Positions 17,487 through 26,660 of a DNA stretch of 64,000 nucleotides are shown in pieces. The stretch is from contig NZ_SPQL01000002.1 in the NCBI RefSeq assembly GCF_004570385.1, positions 310,001 to 374,000 of the forward strand, read 5' to 3'. The translations under genes and the position numbers were made by a program. The notes under the pieces were generated by a model. The model was not told the origin of the DNA. It did not search any database and saw nothing but the letters and a program-made list of their open reading frames with translations. Origin of the DNA: Blastococcus sp. CT_GayMR19 (lineage in GTDB: Bacteria; Actinomycetota; Actinomycetes; Mycobacteriales; Geodermatophilaceae). Each line of letters opens with the position of its first letter. Position 1 is the first letter of the stretch.

Positions 17487-18461
17487 GTGACTTCCGCCGC
17501 AGCCATGTCCGCCGTAGCCGCGGGTCTGGCCACCCTCAGCCCGTCCGGCACCGTCCTCGACACCTGGTACCCCGAGCCACGGCTCGGGGCAGCGGACGGC
17601 GCCAGGCCGGGGACGACGCGGCTCGGCGCGCTCGAGCTGTCGGGTGAGCTCGGCCCCGACTACGGCGGCCTGGTGCGGCGGGACGAGGCGCGGGGGGTGG
17701 AGATCATCGCCGTCCGCACGGTGATCCCCGACCTGTCGCAGCCGCCGGCCGACACGCACGACGTCTGGCTGCGGCTGCACCTGCTCAGCCACCGGCTGAT
17801 CCAGCCGCACGGGGCGAACATGACCGGCGTCTTCGGACTGCTGACCAACGTGGCGTGGACCAGCGCGGGCCCGGTCGAGGCGGCCGGGTTCAACGTGCAC
17901 CGGCTGCGGGCCGCGGTCGGTCACGTGACCGTCTTCGGCGTCGACAAGTTCCCGCGGATGGTCGACTACGTCATCCCCTCGGGAGTGCGGATCGCCGACG
18001 GTGACCGGGTGCGGCTGGGCGCGCACCTGGCCGAGGGCACCACGGTCATGCACGAGGGTTTCGTGAACTTCAACGCCGGCACGCTCGGGCCGTCCATGGT
18101 GGAGGGCCGGATCAGCGCCGGCGTCGTCGTCGGGCCGGACAGCGACATCGGGGGCGGGGCCTCGATCATGGGCACCCTGTCCGGGGGCGGCACCGAGGTC
18201 ATCTCCATCGGCAGCGGCTGCCTGCTCGGGGCCAACGCCGGCATCGGCATCTCGCTCGGCAACGGCTGCGTCGTCGAGGCCGGCTGCTACGTCACCGGTG
18301 GGTCCCGCGTCAGCCTGCCCGACGGCTCGGTGGTCAAGGCGCGCGAGCTGTCCGGCCGCGACGGGCTGCTGTTCCGCCGCAACAGCGTGAGCGGGGCGCT
18401 CGAGGCACTCCCCCGCGACGGCGACTGGGGCGCCCTCAACGCGGAGCTCCACAAGAACTGA
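17487..18461 (+). CDS. dapD: 2,3,4,5-tetrahydropyridine-2,6-dicarboxylate N-succinyltransferase
   Basis: A 324-residue left-handed beta-helix acyltransferase that succinylates tetrahydrodipicolinate, the first step of the succinylase branch. The actinobacterial form is recognised from [21 protein letters not shown], the hexapeptide-repeat region ([60 protein letters not shown]) and the C-terminal [17 protein letters not shown] start; TAGCGT seven nt before it, with no ribosome-binding site, suggests leaderless transcription. A palindrome pair lies 8 bp after its stop. Confidence 0.93.
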   Translation: MTSAAAMSAVAAGLATLSPSGTVLDTWYPEPRLGAADGARPGTTRLGALELSGELGPDYGGLVRRDEARGVEIIAVRTVIPDLSQPPADTHDVWLRLHLLSHRLIQPHGANMTGVFGLLTNVAWTSAGPVEAAGFNVHRLRAAVGHVTVFGVDKFPRMVDYVIPSGVRIADGDRVRLGAHLAEGTTVMHEGFVNFNAGTLGPSMVEGRISAGVVVGPDSDIGGGASIMGTLSGGGTEVISIGSGCLLGANAGIGISLGNGCVVEAGCYVTGGSRVSLPDGSVVKARELSGRDGLLFRRNSVSGALEALPRDGDWGALNAELHKN

Positions 18462-18468
18462 CCCCATC

Positions 18469-18523
18469 CCGCTTTCGGTACCGAGAGCGGGGCCCGCCGA
18501 CGTCGCTTTCGGTACCGAAAGCG
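18469..18523 (+). repeat. paired 20-bp palindromes, pair 1
   Basis: Two cores, cgctttcggtaccgagagcg (18470-18489) and cgctttcggtaccgaaagcg (18504-18523), are separated by exactly 14 bp. The second is a perfect palindrome centred on GGTACC; the first has one position that would be a G-U pair in RNA. The pair starts 8 bp after the dapD stop and lies before trpB2. Confidence 0.95.
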
Positions 18524-18605
18524 CCGCCTGAAGGTGGACGACGGCCCCTGGACCGGCACTAGGATCGCCCGCACTTCGGGGCGCGACGAGTCGAGGGAGA
18601 CGCCG

Positions 18606-19988
18606 GTGACCGGGGTCCGGAACCAGCAGCACAAGGTCCTGCTCGACGAATCGCAGATGCCGACGCAGTGGTACAACGTCGTGCCCGACCTGCCCAGCCC
18701 GCCGCCACCACCGCTGCACCCGGGCACCCTGCGGCCGGTCGGCCCGGACGACCTCGCGCCGCTGTTCCCCATGGACCTCATCGCCCAGGAGGTGACCACC
18801 GAGCGGTACGTGGACATCCCCGGCGAGGTCCTCGACGTCTACAAGCTCTGGCGGCCCTCCCCGCTGTACCGGGCGCACCGGCTGGAGAAGGCACTCGGGA
18901 CGCCCGCCCGGATCTACTACAAGTACGAGGGCGTCTCACCGGCCGGCTCGCACAAGCCGAACACCGCCGTCCCGCAGGCGTACTACAACGCCAAGGCCGG
19001 GGTGCGGAAGCTGACGACGGAGACCGGCGCCGGTCAGTGGGGCACCGCCCTGGCCTTCGCCGCCACGCTCTTCGGGCTCGAGTGCGAGGTCTGGCAGGTC
19101 GGCGCCTCCTACGACCAGAAGCCCTACCGGCGGATCATGATGGAGACCTACGGCGCCACCGTGCACCGCTCGCCGTCGGACCTCACCGCGGCCGGCCGGG
19201 CCATCCGCGCGGACAACCCCGATCACCCGGGCTCCCTCGGCATCGCCATCAGCGAGGCGGTGGAGGTCGCCGCCGCGGACCCGGAGACGCGCTACGCCCT
19301 CGGGAGCGTGCTCAACCACGTGCTGCTGCACCAGACGGTCATCGGCGAGGAGGCCCTGCTGCAGTTCGCCGCGATCGACGAGACTCCAGACCTGATCGTG
19401 GGGTGCACCGGCGGCGGCTCGAACTTCGGCGGGCTCACCTTCCCGTTCCTGCGCGAGAAGCTGGCCGGCCGGATCTCCCCGACGCTCCGGGCGGTCGAGC
19501 CGGCGTCCTGTCCCTCGCTCACCCGGGGCGTGTACGCCTACGACTTCGGCGACACCGCCGGCATGACCCCGCTGATGAAGATGCACACGCTGGGCCACCG
19601 GTTCATCCCCGACCCCATCCACGCCGGCGGCCTGCGCTACCACGGGATGTCCCCGCTGCTCTCGCACGTCTACGAGCTGGGCCTGATCGAGGCGATCGCG
19701 CTACCGCAGACCGAGTGCTTCGAGGCCGCGCTCCGGTTCGCCCGGACCGAGGGAATCGTGCCCGCCCCGGAGCCGACGCACGCCGTGGCCGCGTGCATCC
19801 GGGAGGCGCTGGCCTGCAAGGAGTCCGGTGAGGAGAAAGTGATCCTGACGGCACTGTGCGGGCACGGGCACTTCGACCTGGCCGCCTACGAGTCCTACCT
19901 CGCCGGCGCGATGGTGAACGAGGACGTGTCCGACGAGCGGTTCGCCGAGGCGCTCACCGACCTGCCGCAGGTGCCCGCCGGCGCCTGA
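18606..19988 (+). CDS. TrpB-like pyridoxal-phosphate enzyme (tryptophan synthase beta, TrpB2 type)
   Basis: A 460-residue fold-type II PLP enzyme. The PLP lysine is in [18 protein letters not shown], the glycine-rich phosphate loop in [16 protein letters not shown], and the TrpB2-specific long form is seen in [36 protein letters not shown] and [21 protein letters not shown]. TrpB2 proteins make tryptophan from indole and serine or salvage indole; no trpA, trpC or trpD lies nearby, as usual for TrpB2. GTG 18606 is chosen because GGGAGA lies seven nt upstream; an open extension to 18534 lacks a site and overlaps the repeats' downstream flank. Confidence 0.9.
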   Translation: MTGVRNQQHKVLLDESQMPTQWYNVVPDLPSPPPPPLHPGTLRPVGPDDLAPLFPMDLIAQEVTTERYVDIPGEVLDVYKLWRPSPLYRAHRLEKALGTPARIYYKYEGVSPAGSHKPNTAVPQAYYNAKAGVRKLTTETGAGQWGTALAFAATLFGLECEVWQVGASYDQKPYRRIMMETYGATVHRSPSDLTAAGRAIRADNPDHPGSLGIAISEAVEVAAADPETRYALGSVLNHVLLHQTVIGEEALLQFAAIDETPDLIVGCTGGGSNFGGLTFPFLREKLAGRISPTLRAVEPASCPSLTRGVYAYDFGDTAGMTPLMKMHTLGHRFIPDPIHAGGLRYHGMSPLLSHVYELGLIEAIALPQTECFEAALRFARTEGIVPAPEPTHAVAACIREALACKESGEEKVILTALCGHGHFDLAAYESYLAGAMVNEDVSDERFAEALTDLPQVPAGA

Positions 19989-20026
19989 GCAGGGACCGCC
20001 TCGCACGTTCGCGGCGGGCCATCCAG

Positions 20027-20083
20027 CGCGCTTTCGGTACCGAAAGCGCGACCCCTCCGCCCCGCTCTCGGTACCGAAAGCGG
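20027..20083 (-). repeat. paired 20-bp palindromes, pair 2
   Basis: Cores at 20029-20048 (perfect, cgctttcggtaccgaaagcg) and 20063-20082 (cgctctcggtaccgaaagcg, one arm mismatch) with exactly 14 bp between. Read on the minus strand, the imperfect copy comes first and is identical to copy one of pair 1. The element sits between the convergent trpB2 and hydrolase genes and ends 2 bp before the hydrolase stop codon. Confidence 0.95.
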
Positions 20084-20084
20084 G

Positions 20085-21191
20085 TCAGGTGAGGTTGGCG
20101 GGCGCCTCGGCTGGGACGTCGAGGTGCTCCAGCAGGGCGACGGCGAACTCCTGCGGCCGTTCCACGTGCGGGGAGTGGCCGACGCCGGGCAGCACGACCT
20201 CCCGGTAGGCGCCCCCGGTGGCGGCGTAGCGGTCCAGCACCGCCCGCGTCTGGGTGACCATCGGCTGCGGCGGGCAGGTCTCCGCACCCGGCCAGCCCGG
20301 CACCGCACCGACGGACCCGAGGAAGGCGAGGTCGAACACCGAGGTGTCGGAGATGATCTGGTCGGCGTCGCCCCGGATCCAGAGCACCGGCGGCTTGACC
20401 GGCAGGTCCACGATGCCCGAGACGTCGAAGACGGTCGGCGCGAACGTGTTGAGCACCCCACGGCGCCCCGGGGCCGTGCCGGGCCAGGTCTCGACGGCGA
20501 CCGCGTCGCCCGGGTAGTGGTCGACGCCGGTGCGGGTGCTGTTCATGGACGCGACGAAGACGTCCTCGAGGTGGGGGTCGAGCGGCAGCGACCCGGGGGC
20601 CACGTAGAACGCGCGCAGGACCGACCGAGGGCTGGTCGGGCTGTCCGCGGTGGTGTCGCCGGCGGCCAGCGCCGCGACGAACTCCGGATTGGCCGCCCCG
20701 CCGCCGGAGCCCGCGCCGTCCTCGGACAGCGGCACGCCGTCGGGGCCGGCCGTCCCCCCGAATCCGTACGGCGAGACGGGCGCGACCAGCGCGACGGACG
20801 CGACCCGGTCGGGCGCATCCAGCAGGTACTGGAGGACGACGCCGCCGCCCATGCTCCAGCCGACCAGGTGGACCCGGTCCAGCCGGAGGACCTCGATCAG
20901 CGCGGCGAGGTCCTCGGCCCAGTCGCGCATCCCGCGCGTCGCGTCGATCGGGAGCGGGTCGGTGTCGCCGTAGCCGCGGAGGTCCACCGCGAGCGCCCGC
21001 ATCCGCCCGGTCTCCGCGAGGGCGAGAAGGGGCTGCTGCCAGAAGAGCGAGGAGCTCACGTTGCCGTGCACGAACAGCACGGCCTCCCCCGGGCCGGCGG
21101 GCTCGACGCCGTCCGCGTGCAGGACCTGCTGGGTCAGCCGTGGCGTCTCCACCCGCGTGGCGGCGATGCCGGGCAGCAGCAGTTCGGGCAT
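20085..21191 (-). CDS. alpha/beta hydrolase
   Basis: A 368-residue alpha/beta hydrolase. VLFVHGNVSSSLFWQQPL provides the oxyanion region, HLVGWSMGGGVVLQYLL the nucleophile elbow with serine near residue 123, LWIRGDADQIISDTS the acid, and LPGVGHSPHVERPQEFA the catalytic histidine. A cap-like insertion of about 100 residues with low-complexity glycine/serine sequence follows strand 6. Substrate unknown. Start ATG 21191 is chosen over 21227 since AGGAGA lies five nt upstream of it. The stop codon is immediately next to palindrome pair 2. Confidence 0.85.
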   Translation of the reverse strand: MPELLLPGIAATRVETPRLTQQVLHADGVEPAGPGEAVLFVHGNVSSSLFWQQPLLALAETGRMRALAVDLRGYGDTDPLPIDATRGMRDWAEDLAALIEVLRLDRVHLVGWSMGGGVVLQYLLDAPDRVASVALVAPVSPYGFGGTAGPDGVPLSEDGAGSGGGAANPEFVAALAAGDTTADSPTSPRSVLRAFYVAPGSLPLDPHLEDVFVASMNSTRTGVDHYPGDAVAVETWPGTAPGRRGVLNTFAPTVFDVSGIVDLPVKPPVLWIRGDADQIISDTSVFDLAFLGSVGAVPGWPGAETCPPQPMVTQTRAVLDRYAATGGAYREVVLPGVGHSPHVERPQEFAVALLEHLDVPAEAPANLT

Positions 21192-21305
21192 GTCGTCTCC
21201 TGGGCTCGGCCGACGGGGCCCGCACACGCTAAGCGACGGACGGCCCTCCGCGACAGCGCCCCGGACCCGCCGACGTGACCGCGGGCACCCCGGAACTGCC
21301 AGGAA

Positions 21306-21322
21306 CCCGACCTACAGTCGGG
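21306..21322 (+). promoter_or_regulatory. operator-like palindrome overlapping a leaderless promoter
   Basis: CCCGAC-N5-GTCGGG is a perfect 6-5-6 inverted repeat. TACAGT (21313-21318) inside it lies seven nt before the ATG at 21326 and fits the TANNNT -10. A repressor bound here would cover the promoter. Confidence 0.4.
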
Positions 21323-21325
21323 CCG

Positions 21326-21994
21326 ATGTCCAGCCCGCAGACCGCCGTGCACCCGTCGGGCACCCGTCGGTCCGCCTCGCGACGGCCGGTGCGGCGGCGG
21401 CGCCCGACGCGGGTGGCGGGTCGCCGTCGGTCCTCGACCACGGGGCCCCGGCGGCGGTCGCCAGCTCGGGCCAAGGGGAACTGGTGGTCCGTCGTCCTGG
21501 TCGCCGTGGCGGTCCTCGTTGCGGTGGCCTGGAGCAGGGACGATGGGCCCGAGTCGACCGTTCCGACCTGTCCCCTCCCGGGCTCGGCGATCACGATCAC
21601 GTCCGAGCAGGCCGGGAACGCGGCGGTCATCGCCGAGGTGGGCTGGGAGCGCGGTCTGCCCGACCGGGCCGTCGTCATCGCGCTGGCCACCGCCCAGCAG
21701 GAGTCGGGGCTGCGCAACATCGACTACGGCGACCGGGACTCGCTGGGCCTGTTCCAGCAGCGCCCCTCCCAGGGCTGGGGCACCGAGGCCCAGGTCACCG
21801 ACCCTGAGTACGCCGCCGGCATGTTCTTCGACCGGCTCGTCGGCGTCCCCGGCTGGGACAGCGGGCGGCTCACCGAGGTCGCCCAGGCCGTGCAGCGCAG
21901 CGGTTTCCCGGAGGCGTACCAGAAGCACGAGGCGATGGCGATCGATCTCACAGCTGCACTACGCGCCGGCGGCGGCGAACTCGCCTGCAGCTGA
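21326..21994 (+). CDS. membrane-anchored lysozyme-like protein
   Basis: A 222-residue protein. A very basic, disordered cytosolic segment (about residues 10-50, RRPVRRRRPTRVAGRRR) precedes one transmembrane helix (WWSVVLVAVAVLVAVAW). The extracytoplasmic part has VIALATAQQESGLRNIDYGDRDSLGLFQQRPSQGWG, a lysozyme-like/transglycosylase fold signature common in actinobacterial exported proteins, with Glu in QQESG as the likely general acid. Such proteins are often labelled only as hypothetical or heavy-metal transporter. It may act on peptidoglycan, but the second half of the active site cannot be confirmed. ATG 21326 is preferred to GTG 21275 because it follows a -10 box. Confidence 0.72.
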   Translation: MSSPQTAVHPSGTRRSASRRPVRRRRPTRVAGRRRSSTTGPRRRSPARAKGNWWSVVLVAVAVLVAVAWSRDDGPESTVPTCPLPGSAITITSEQAGNAAVIAEVGWERGLPDRAVVIALATAQQESGLRNIDYGDRDSLGLFQQRPSQGWGTEAQVTDPEYAAGMFFDRLVGVPGWDSGRLTEVAQAVQRSGFPEAYQKHEAMAIDLTAALRAGGGELACS

Positions 21995-22079
21995 TCGGGT
22001 TCGGGCCCGCGCCACTTTCGGGCGAGATTCCGGTTCCCCGAGTCTCGGTGATGCGAGATCCGCCCTAGCCTGGCCCCCG

Positions 22080-23504
22080 ATGTCCACCACGGGGGGTTCG
22101 GGCTCTCGTCAGCATCCCGCTGCGCTGGCCGGGTGGGTCGCCGGAATCGCTTCCGCGGCCACCGTGGCCGTCGTCGCGTTGCCCTTCGTCGGTTTCGCCT
22201 ACCGGGCACCGGCTCTGCACGTCGCGCTGGAGACGGCCAACGCCCTCATCGCCCTGCTGGTCGGCTACCTGGTGTACGGCCGGTACCAGCAGAGCCGGCG
22301 ACTGCAGGAACTCCTGCTGGTGCTCGCACTCGGAACGGTCGCGATCGCCAATCTGCTGCTGACGGCGCTCCCCACGGCGGTGACCATCGGGAGCGACGAC
22401 GAGTTCAGCCGGTGGGCGGCGGTCGCCATCCGCTTCCTCGGCACGGCCCTGCTGGCCACTGCAGCGCTCTCCCCGGTCGGTATCCGGCTCGATCAGCGGC
22501 GCGCGCGGGCCGTGATCCTGGCTCTCGGGGTAGTCGTGGTGGCCGTCGGAACGGCGGGCCTGGTCTGGGGTGGGGACCTTCCGCCCACCGTGGACCCCGC
22601 CGTCGAACTCGGCGACGCGACGCGGCCCCGGCTCGCGGCGCATCCCCTCGTGCTGGTCGCCCATGCCGTCGGCGTGCTGCTCTACTCCGTCGCGGCGGTC
22701 GCGTTCACCCGCCAGTCCGCACGACGCGGCGACGAACTCCTCCGCTGGGTCGGGGCCGCGTGCGTCCTCGCCGCCGTGGGCCGCGTGCACTACCTCCTCT
22801 TCCCCTCCCTGTACTCCGAGTACGTCTACACCGGGGACGTGCTGCGGCTGGGCTTCTACCTCCTGTTGCTGGTGGGTGCCGCCCGGGAGATCAAGTCGTA
22901 CTGGGAACTCAGGACCCGCACCGCGGTGCTGGAGGCCCGTCGGCGGATGGCACGTGATCTCCACGACGGCCTGGCTCAGGAGCTGGCGTTCCTGTGGAGC
23001 CAGTCCCGGGCCCTGGCCAGCGGTCCCCCGGACAGCGCAGCTGTCGAGCGCATCGGCGGGGCGGCTTCCCGGGCGCTCGACGAGGCTCGGCGGGCGATCG
23101 CCGCGTTGACCCGCCCGCTCGACGAGCCGTTCGCCCGCGTCCTGCAGCAGGTGGCCGACGACCTGGGCAGCCGGTACGACGTGAAGATCGTCGCGACGGT
23201 CGATCCGGAGGTGGAGGTCAGCGCTGAGCAGGGCGAAGCGCTCGTGCGGATCGCTGCCGAAGCCGTGCGCAACGCGGTGCGGCACGGAAAGGCCGAGCAG
23301 ATCGACCTCGTGCTCGCCGCGGATCCACTGTGCCTCTCCATCACCGACGACGGACGGGGCTTTGCCGGGACGCTGGGCGTCGCGGGGCCCGCCGGCGGGT
23401 TCGGCCTCACCAGCATGCGTGAACGCGCCCGGGGGATCGGCGCGGAGTTCTCCATCTCCTCCCGTCCGGGGGAAGGGACCACCGTGCTGGTGACCACGCG
23501 ATGA
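22080..23504 (+). CDS. sensor histidine kinase, HisKA_3 (NarL partner) type
   Basis: A 474-residue membrane kinase. The N-terminal half has seven or so hydrophobic segments (from WVAGIASAATVAVVALPFVGF to LRLGFYLLLLVGAAREI), a MASE-like integral sensor without a clear extracellular domain. The phosphoacceptor motif ARRRMARDLHDGLAQELAFLW lies near residue 295, and the ATPase domain shows EAVRNAVRHGKAEQI (N box), ITDDGRGFAG (G1) and GGFGLTSMRERARGIGA (G2). It should autophosphorylate on His and pass phosphate to the response regulator whose ATG overlaps its stop (ATGA). ATG follows TAGCCT by 8 nt, so probably leaderless. Signal unknown. Confidence 0.88.
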   Translation: MSTTGGSGSRQHPAALAGWVAGIASAATVAVVALPFVGFAYRAPALHVALETANALIALLVGYLVYGRYQQSRRLQELLLVLALGTVAIANLLLTALPTAVTIGSDDEFSRWAAVAIRFLGTALLATAALSPVGIRLDQRRARAVILALGVVVVAVGTAGLVWGGDLPPTVDPAVELGDATRPRLAAHPLVLVAHAVGVLLYSVAAVAFTRQSARRGDELLRWVGAACVLAAVGRVHYLLFPSLYSEYVYTGDVLRLGFYLLLLVGAAREIKSYWELRTRTAVLEARRRMARDLHDGLAQELAFLWSQSRALASGPPDSAAVERIGGAASRALDEARRAIAALTRPLDEPFARVLQQVADDLGSRYDVKIVATVDPEVEVSAEQGEALVRIAAEAVRNAVRHGKAEQIDLVLAADPLCLSITDDGRGFAGTLGVAGPAGGFGLTSMRERARGIGAEFSISSRPGEGTTVLVTTR

Positions 23505-24172
23505 CCGATGTCCTGCGCGTCGTCATCGCCGACGACCATCCGCCCACCCGCGTCGGGGTGCGCGAGGCACTGGAGAAGCAGTCCTGTGCCGTCGTGGCCG
23601 AGGCCGCAACGGCCGAGGAGGCGATCGCCGCCGCACGAGAGCACGCGCCCGATGTCTGCGTGCTCGACATCAACATGCCCGGCAGCGGGATCGCCGCGGC
23701 GGCCGAGATCACGCACACCATGCCCGACATCGCCGTGGTGATGCTCACCGCATCCCGCGATGACGAGGACCTCTTCGCCGCTCTCCGGGCAGGAGCGTCG
23801 GGCTACCTGCTCAAGGACATGGACCCGACCCGGATCGGTTCCGCTCTGCGCGGTGTCCTGGCCGGTGAGGCGGTCCTCCCCCGGTGGCTCGTCCTCAAGG
23901 TCGTGGAACAGCTCCGGGCCACCCCGCGGCGGCGGATCGCACTGCCGAATCGGAAGGCCACGGCGCAGCTGACCGAGCGCGAGGCCGAGATCCTGGACCT
24001 GATGGCGAACGGGCTCTCCACCGAGGACATCGCCGGCCGGCTCTTCGTCGCCCAGGTGACCGTGCGGAGTCACATCGCCGCGATCCTGCGCAAGCTCCGG
24101 GTCAAGGACAGGAACGCGGCCGTGCGGCTGGCGCAGGGCACCAGGGATTCACCGGACCTGCCGTCGCGTTGA
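23501..24172 (+). CDS. NarL/LuxR-family response regulator
   Basis: A 223-residue regulator. The receiver domain begins VLRVVIADDHPPTRVGV, with the phosphoacceptor Asp in DVCVLDINMPG near residue 54 and Thr/Lys switch residues in VMLTASRDDED and GYLLKDMDP. The C-terminal LuxR helix-turn-helix is LTEREAEILDLMANGLSTEDIAGRLFVAQVTVRSHIAAILRKL. It is coupled to the kinase gene by ATGA overlap. A GTTGAG-N4-CTCAAC palindrome lies 386 bp downstream, before the threonine-rich protein gene, which is a plausible target but untested. Confidence 0.9.
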   Translation: MTDVLRVVIADDHPPTRVGVREALEKQSCAVVAEAATAEEAIAAAREHAPDVCVLDINMPGSGIAAAAEITHTMPDIAVVMLTASRDDEDLFAALRAGASGYLLKDMDPTRIGSALRGVLAGEAVLPRWLVLKVVEQLRATPRRRIALPNRKATAQLTEREAEILDLMANGLSTEDIAGRLFVAQVTVRSHIAAILRKLRVKDRNAAVRLAQGTRDSPDLPSR

Positions 24173-24748
24173 GCAACCACCAGGGAGACGGTCACGGAGA
24201 ACAGAACCGCGACCACGCCGACCGACTGAAAGAGAACAAGAGCAGCAGCAGCGACCGGGAGCACGCCTACCCGACCCCGTGACCTGTCGGCCCTCGGGCC
24301 CGGAGTCCCGAGACCTCGCTCGAGCAGCCCGTCGCCCTCGCGGCGGCGGGCTGCCCGCTCGTTCACCGGCGCCGTCCGCCCCCGGCCGGTCGTCATCCCC
24401 GTGCAGCCGATCGCCGGCCGCCGTGGACGGCTCACCGCATGAACCTCAGGAACGCAGACGGCGCCGGACGACAGTGCCGCAGCCCGCGCGCCGGGGGCGC
24501 AGTCAGGCAGACGTCCGCCCGGCCAGGGGCCGTTCCGAACGACTGCGATCCGGAACCGTTGAGGAATCTCAACGCCGAGCAGCCCCTTTCACCCATTGTG
24601 GGCGACGGATTGCAGGTCGTAAGGTCCGTCCGTCAGACCGTGACGCACTGATCCGGGGCCTCCATCTGGTCGCTTGGGCCCCGGGGAGCGAGTAGCGAAA
24701 CCGCGCGGTGAAGGGCTCGCTTGCGAGCTCACCACGGGGAGTCTTTTC
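24173..24748. other. 576-bp intergenic region with operator-like palindrome and hairpin
   Basis: No convincing gene; short frames here have unbiased third positions. A perfect inverted repeat GTTGAG-GAAT-CTCAAC lies at 24558-24573, and a CCGGGGCC/GGCCCCGG stem at about 24652-24683 is followed by a second stem (GCTCGC/GCGAGC) close to the next gene's ribosome-binding site. The region is probably the promoter and structured leader of the threonine-rich protein gene. Confidence 0.45.
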
Positions 24749-26452
24749 ATGCGCACTCGCACTCGTTCGCGCGCCCTACCGGCGCCCCTGACGGCCACGG
24801 GTTCCGCCTCGCGGACCGGACGGGCCATCCGGCGTTCGCTGGTCGTCGGCGCCTCCTCCGGGGTGCTCCTGCTGGTCGCCGCCGTGACGCCCGCGTCCGC
24901 CGATCACAACATCACGCACACCCGGCAGCAGATCTGCACGGCGGCCGGAGGGACCTTCTCCGGGCCGGGTACCACCACCCCCAACACGTCCCAGCAGGAC
25001 AACCAGCGGTGCACCGTCACCACGACCGCCGACGGGCCGGCAGTGCCCTCCGGCAGCCCGCAGACCACCGACGGACCGGCGTCCCCGTCCGGCTCGTCCA
25101 CCAGCGTGGACTCGCCGCCCGTTCCCGAGGGAGCACCGACCGACTCCGTCGAGACGGTCGACAAGGGGGAGCCCGTCGTCGTCGTCACCGATGAGCGCGG
25201 CACGCCCCGGATCGAGACGGACGAGCGGAACAGCGGCGACCCGACCGCCACCTCCGAGACGGTGAACAAGGGCACGCCGACGGTCACGCGGGAGACCGTG
25301 AACAGCGGCGAGGCCGTCGTGACGTCGCAGACGGTCAACAACGGCACCCCGACGTTCTCCTCCGAGACGAACGACGTGGGAGAGCCCACCAGCACCTCCG
25401 AGACCGTGAACGACGGCGCGCCGGTCATCACCACCGAGACCCGGCGCGGCACTCCTACGACCACCCGCGCGGCGGGCCCGCCGGTGAACTGCCAGTCGGC
25501 CGGCAAGAGCAGCAAGGTCCAGAAGTGCGAGCGCTCGGAGATCACGACCACGACCACACCGACCACGGTCGTCACCACCGTCACCCAGCCCCGGCAGACG
25601 GTCACGACGACCACACAGCGGCGTGAGACGACGACGACCACGACCCAGCAGCGGGAGACCGTCACCACGACGACACAGCCCCGGGTGATCGTGGTCACGA
25701 CCACCCAGCCCCGCGAGCGGGTGACGACCACGACCCAGCCGCGGGAGACCGTCACCACGACGAGCACCGACGTCACGCCGATCACCACGAGCACTCAGCA
25801 GCGCGAGACGGTCACCACGACCACGCAGCCCACGACCGTGCTCACGACGACGACGCAGCCCACGACGTTCGAGCGGACCGTCACGCAGCAGACGACGATC
25901 ACGACGACCACGACCACGGCCGTGTTCTCCTTCAGCCGGCCCGGCAACGCGCTCGTGCCCGTCGGCTCCCCGACGAACAGCACGAGCACTCGCCCGGGCG
26001 ACCCGATCGTCACGACGACGACGCTTCCGGGCGAGCCGGTCGTCACCACCAGCACCGCCGCCGGGACGCCCGTGGTGACCGAGGTGCGGACGCCGGCCGA
26101 CCCGGTCATCACCATCACGCGTGGGGAGACCACGACGGAGGCGATCGTCGTGGTCACCCCCGCCGAGCCGGTCGTGACCGTCACCCGTGAGGACGTCGCG
26201 GACGAGGTGACCGTCGTGGAGCTCCCCACCGAGCCGGAGGTCACGACCAGCCGGGAGGCTGCCGACTCCGTCGTCACCACGGCCACCACGCCGGCGGACC
26301 CCGACGTGAGCATCACCCGGGAGGCGGCCGAGCCCGTCGTCACCAGCACGCCGGCGCCGGGCGCGCCGATCGTGACCAGCACCACCCGGTCCACCGGACA
26401 GAAGTGCGTCAAGAACCCCAGCACCGCCCAGGAGCGCGCGAACGCCTGCTGA
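24749..26452 (+). CDS. secreted threonine-rich repetitive protein
   Basis: A 567-residue protein with signal peptide (RRSLVVGASSGVLLLVAAVTPASA, cleavage near residue 51). The mature part has four zones: a cysteine-containing start (QQICTAAGGTFSGPG, RCTVTTT); repeats of SETVN-x-GTPT type; a long tract of TQPRETVTTT-like repeats made almost only of Thr, Val, Gln, Arg and Glu; and a tail of repeats such as PADPVITITRE and AEPVVTVTRED. It ends in KCVKNPSTAQERANAC. Six cysteines flank the repeat zones. The composition is mucin-like and suggests an O-glycosylated cell-wall or extracellular filament. No known domain. GGGGAG upstream of the ATG. A strong terminator follows. Confidence 0.75.
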   Translation: MRTRTRSRALPAPLTATGSASRTGRAIRRSLVVGASSGVLLLVAAVTPASADHNITHTRQQICTAAGGTFSGPGTTTPNTSQQDNQRCTVTTTADGPAVPSGSPQTTDGPASPSGSSTSVDSPPVPEGAPTDSVETVDKGEPVVVVTDERGTPRIETDERNSGDPTATSETVNKGTPTVTRETVNSGEAVVTSQTVNNGTPTFSSETNDVGEPTSTSETVNDGAPVITTETRRGTPTTTRAAGPPVNCQSAGKSSKVQKCERSEITTTTTPTTVVTTVTQPRQTVTTTTQRRETTTTTTQQRETVTTTTQPRVIVVTTTQPRERVTTTTQPRETVTTTSTDVTPITTSTQQRETVTTTTQPTTVLTTTTQPTTFERTVTQQTTITTTTTTAVFSFSRPGNALVPVGSPTNSTSTRPGDPIVTTTTLPGEPVVTTSTAAGTPVVTEVRTPADPVITITRGETTTEAIVVVTPAEPVVTVTREDVADEVTVVELPTEPEVTTSREAADSVVTTATTPADPDVSITREAAEPVVTSTPAPGAPIVTSTTRSTGQKCVKNPSTAQERANAC

Positions 26453-26464
26453 TCGGCTCCGTCC

Positions 26465-26504
26465 CGACGATGCCCCGACCGCCCAGGCGGCCGGGGCATC
26501 GTCG
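26465..26504 (+). terminator. strong stem-loop terminator after the threonine-rich protein gene
   Basis: CGACGATGCCCCG (26465-26477) pairs perfectly over 13 bp with CGGGGCATCGTCG (26492-26504), 12 bp after the stop codon, followed by TTCCT. Part of the right arm (GGGCATCGTCGTTC) is repeated directly downstream. Confidence 0.8.
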
Positions 26505-26660
26505 TTCCTGGGCATCGTCGTTCGGGGGTCTCGACACCGGCGGCGCCCTCCGTCGCCGGACCGGGCAGAGCAGCGGCGTTCCCCGCTTCCGTTCCCCCGG
26601 CGGAGGGACATCGGGGCGCCGCCGCTCAATGCGGGTCCCGGAGCGGCCGAAGAGGGAGGC

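Noticed and set aside
16296-18878. Very long minus-strand open frame through dapE, dapD antisense and trpB2
   Set aside because: Only the dapE part (to 17414) has family sequence; the rest is an antisense shadow of high-GC genes.
24170-24300. Antisense hydrophobic peptide (PVAAAALVLFQSVGVVAVLF) overlapping the response-regulator 3' end
   Set aside because: No ribosome-binding site, no clear start and mixed codon use; kept as a curiosity only.
24439-24651. 70-codon frame before the threonine-rich gene
   Set aside because: Third positions are not G/C biased and it covers the palindrome; likely non-coding.
25540-25930. ACGACCACG-type repeats suggestive of a repeat array or CRISPR
   Set aside because: They are in frame and encode the Thr-rich tract; no spacer structure.
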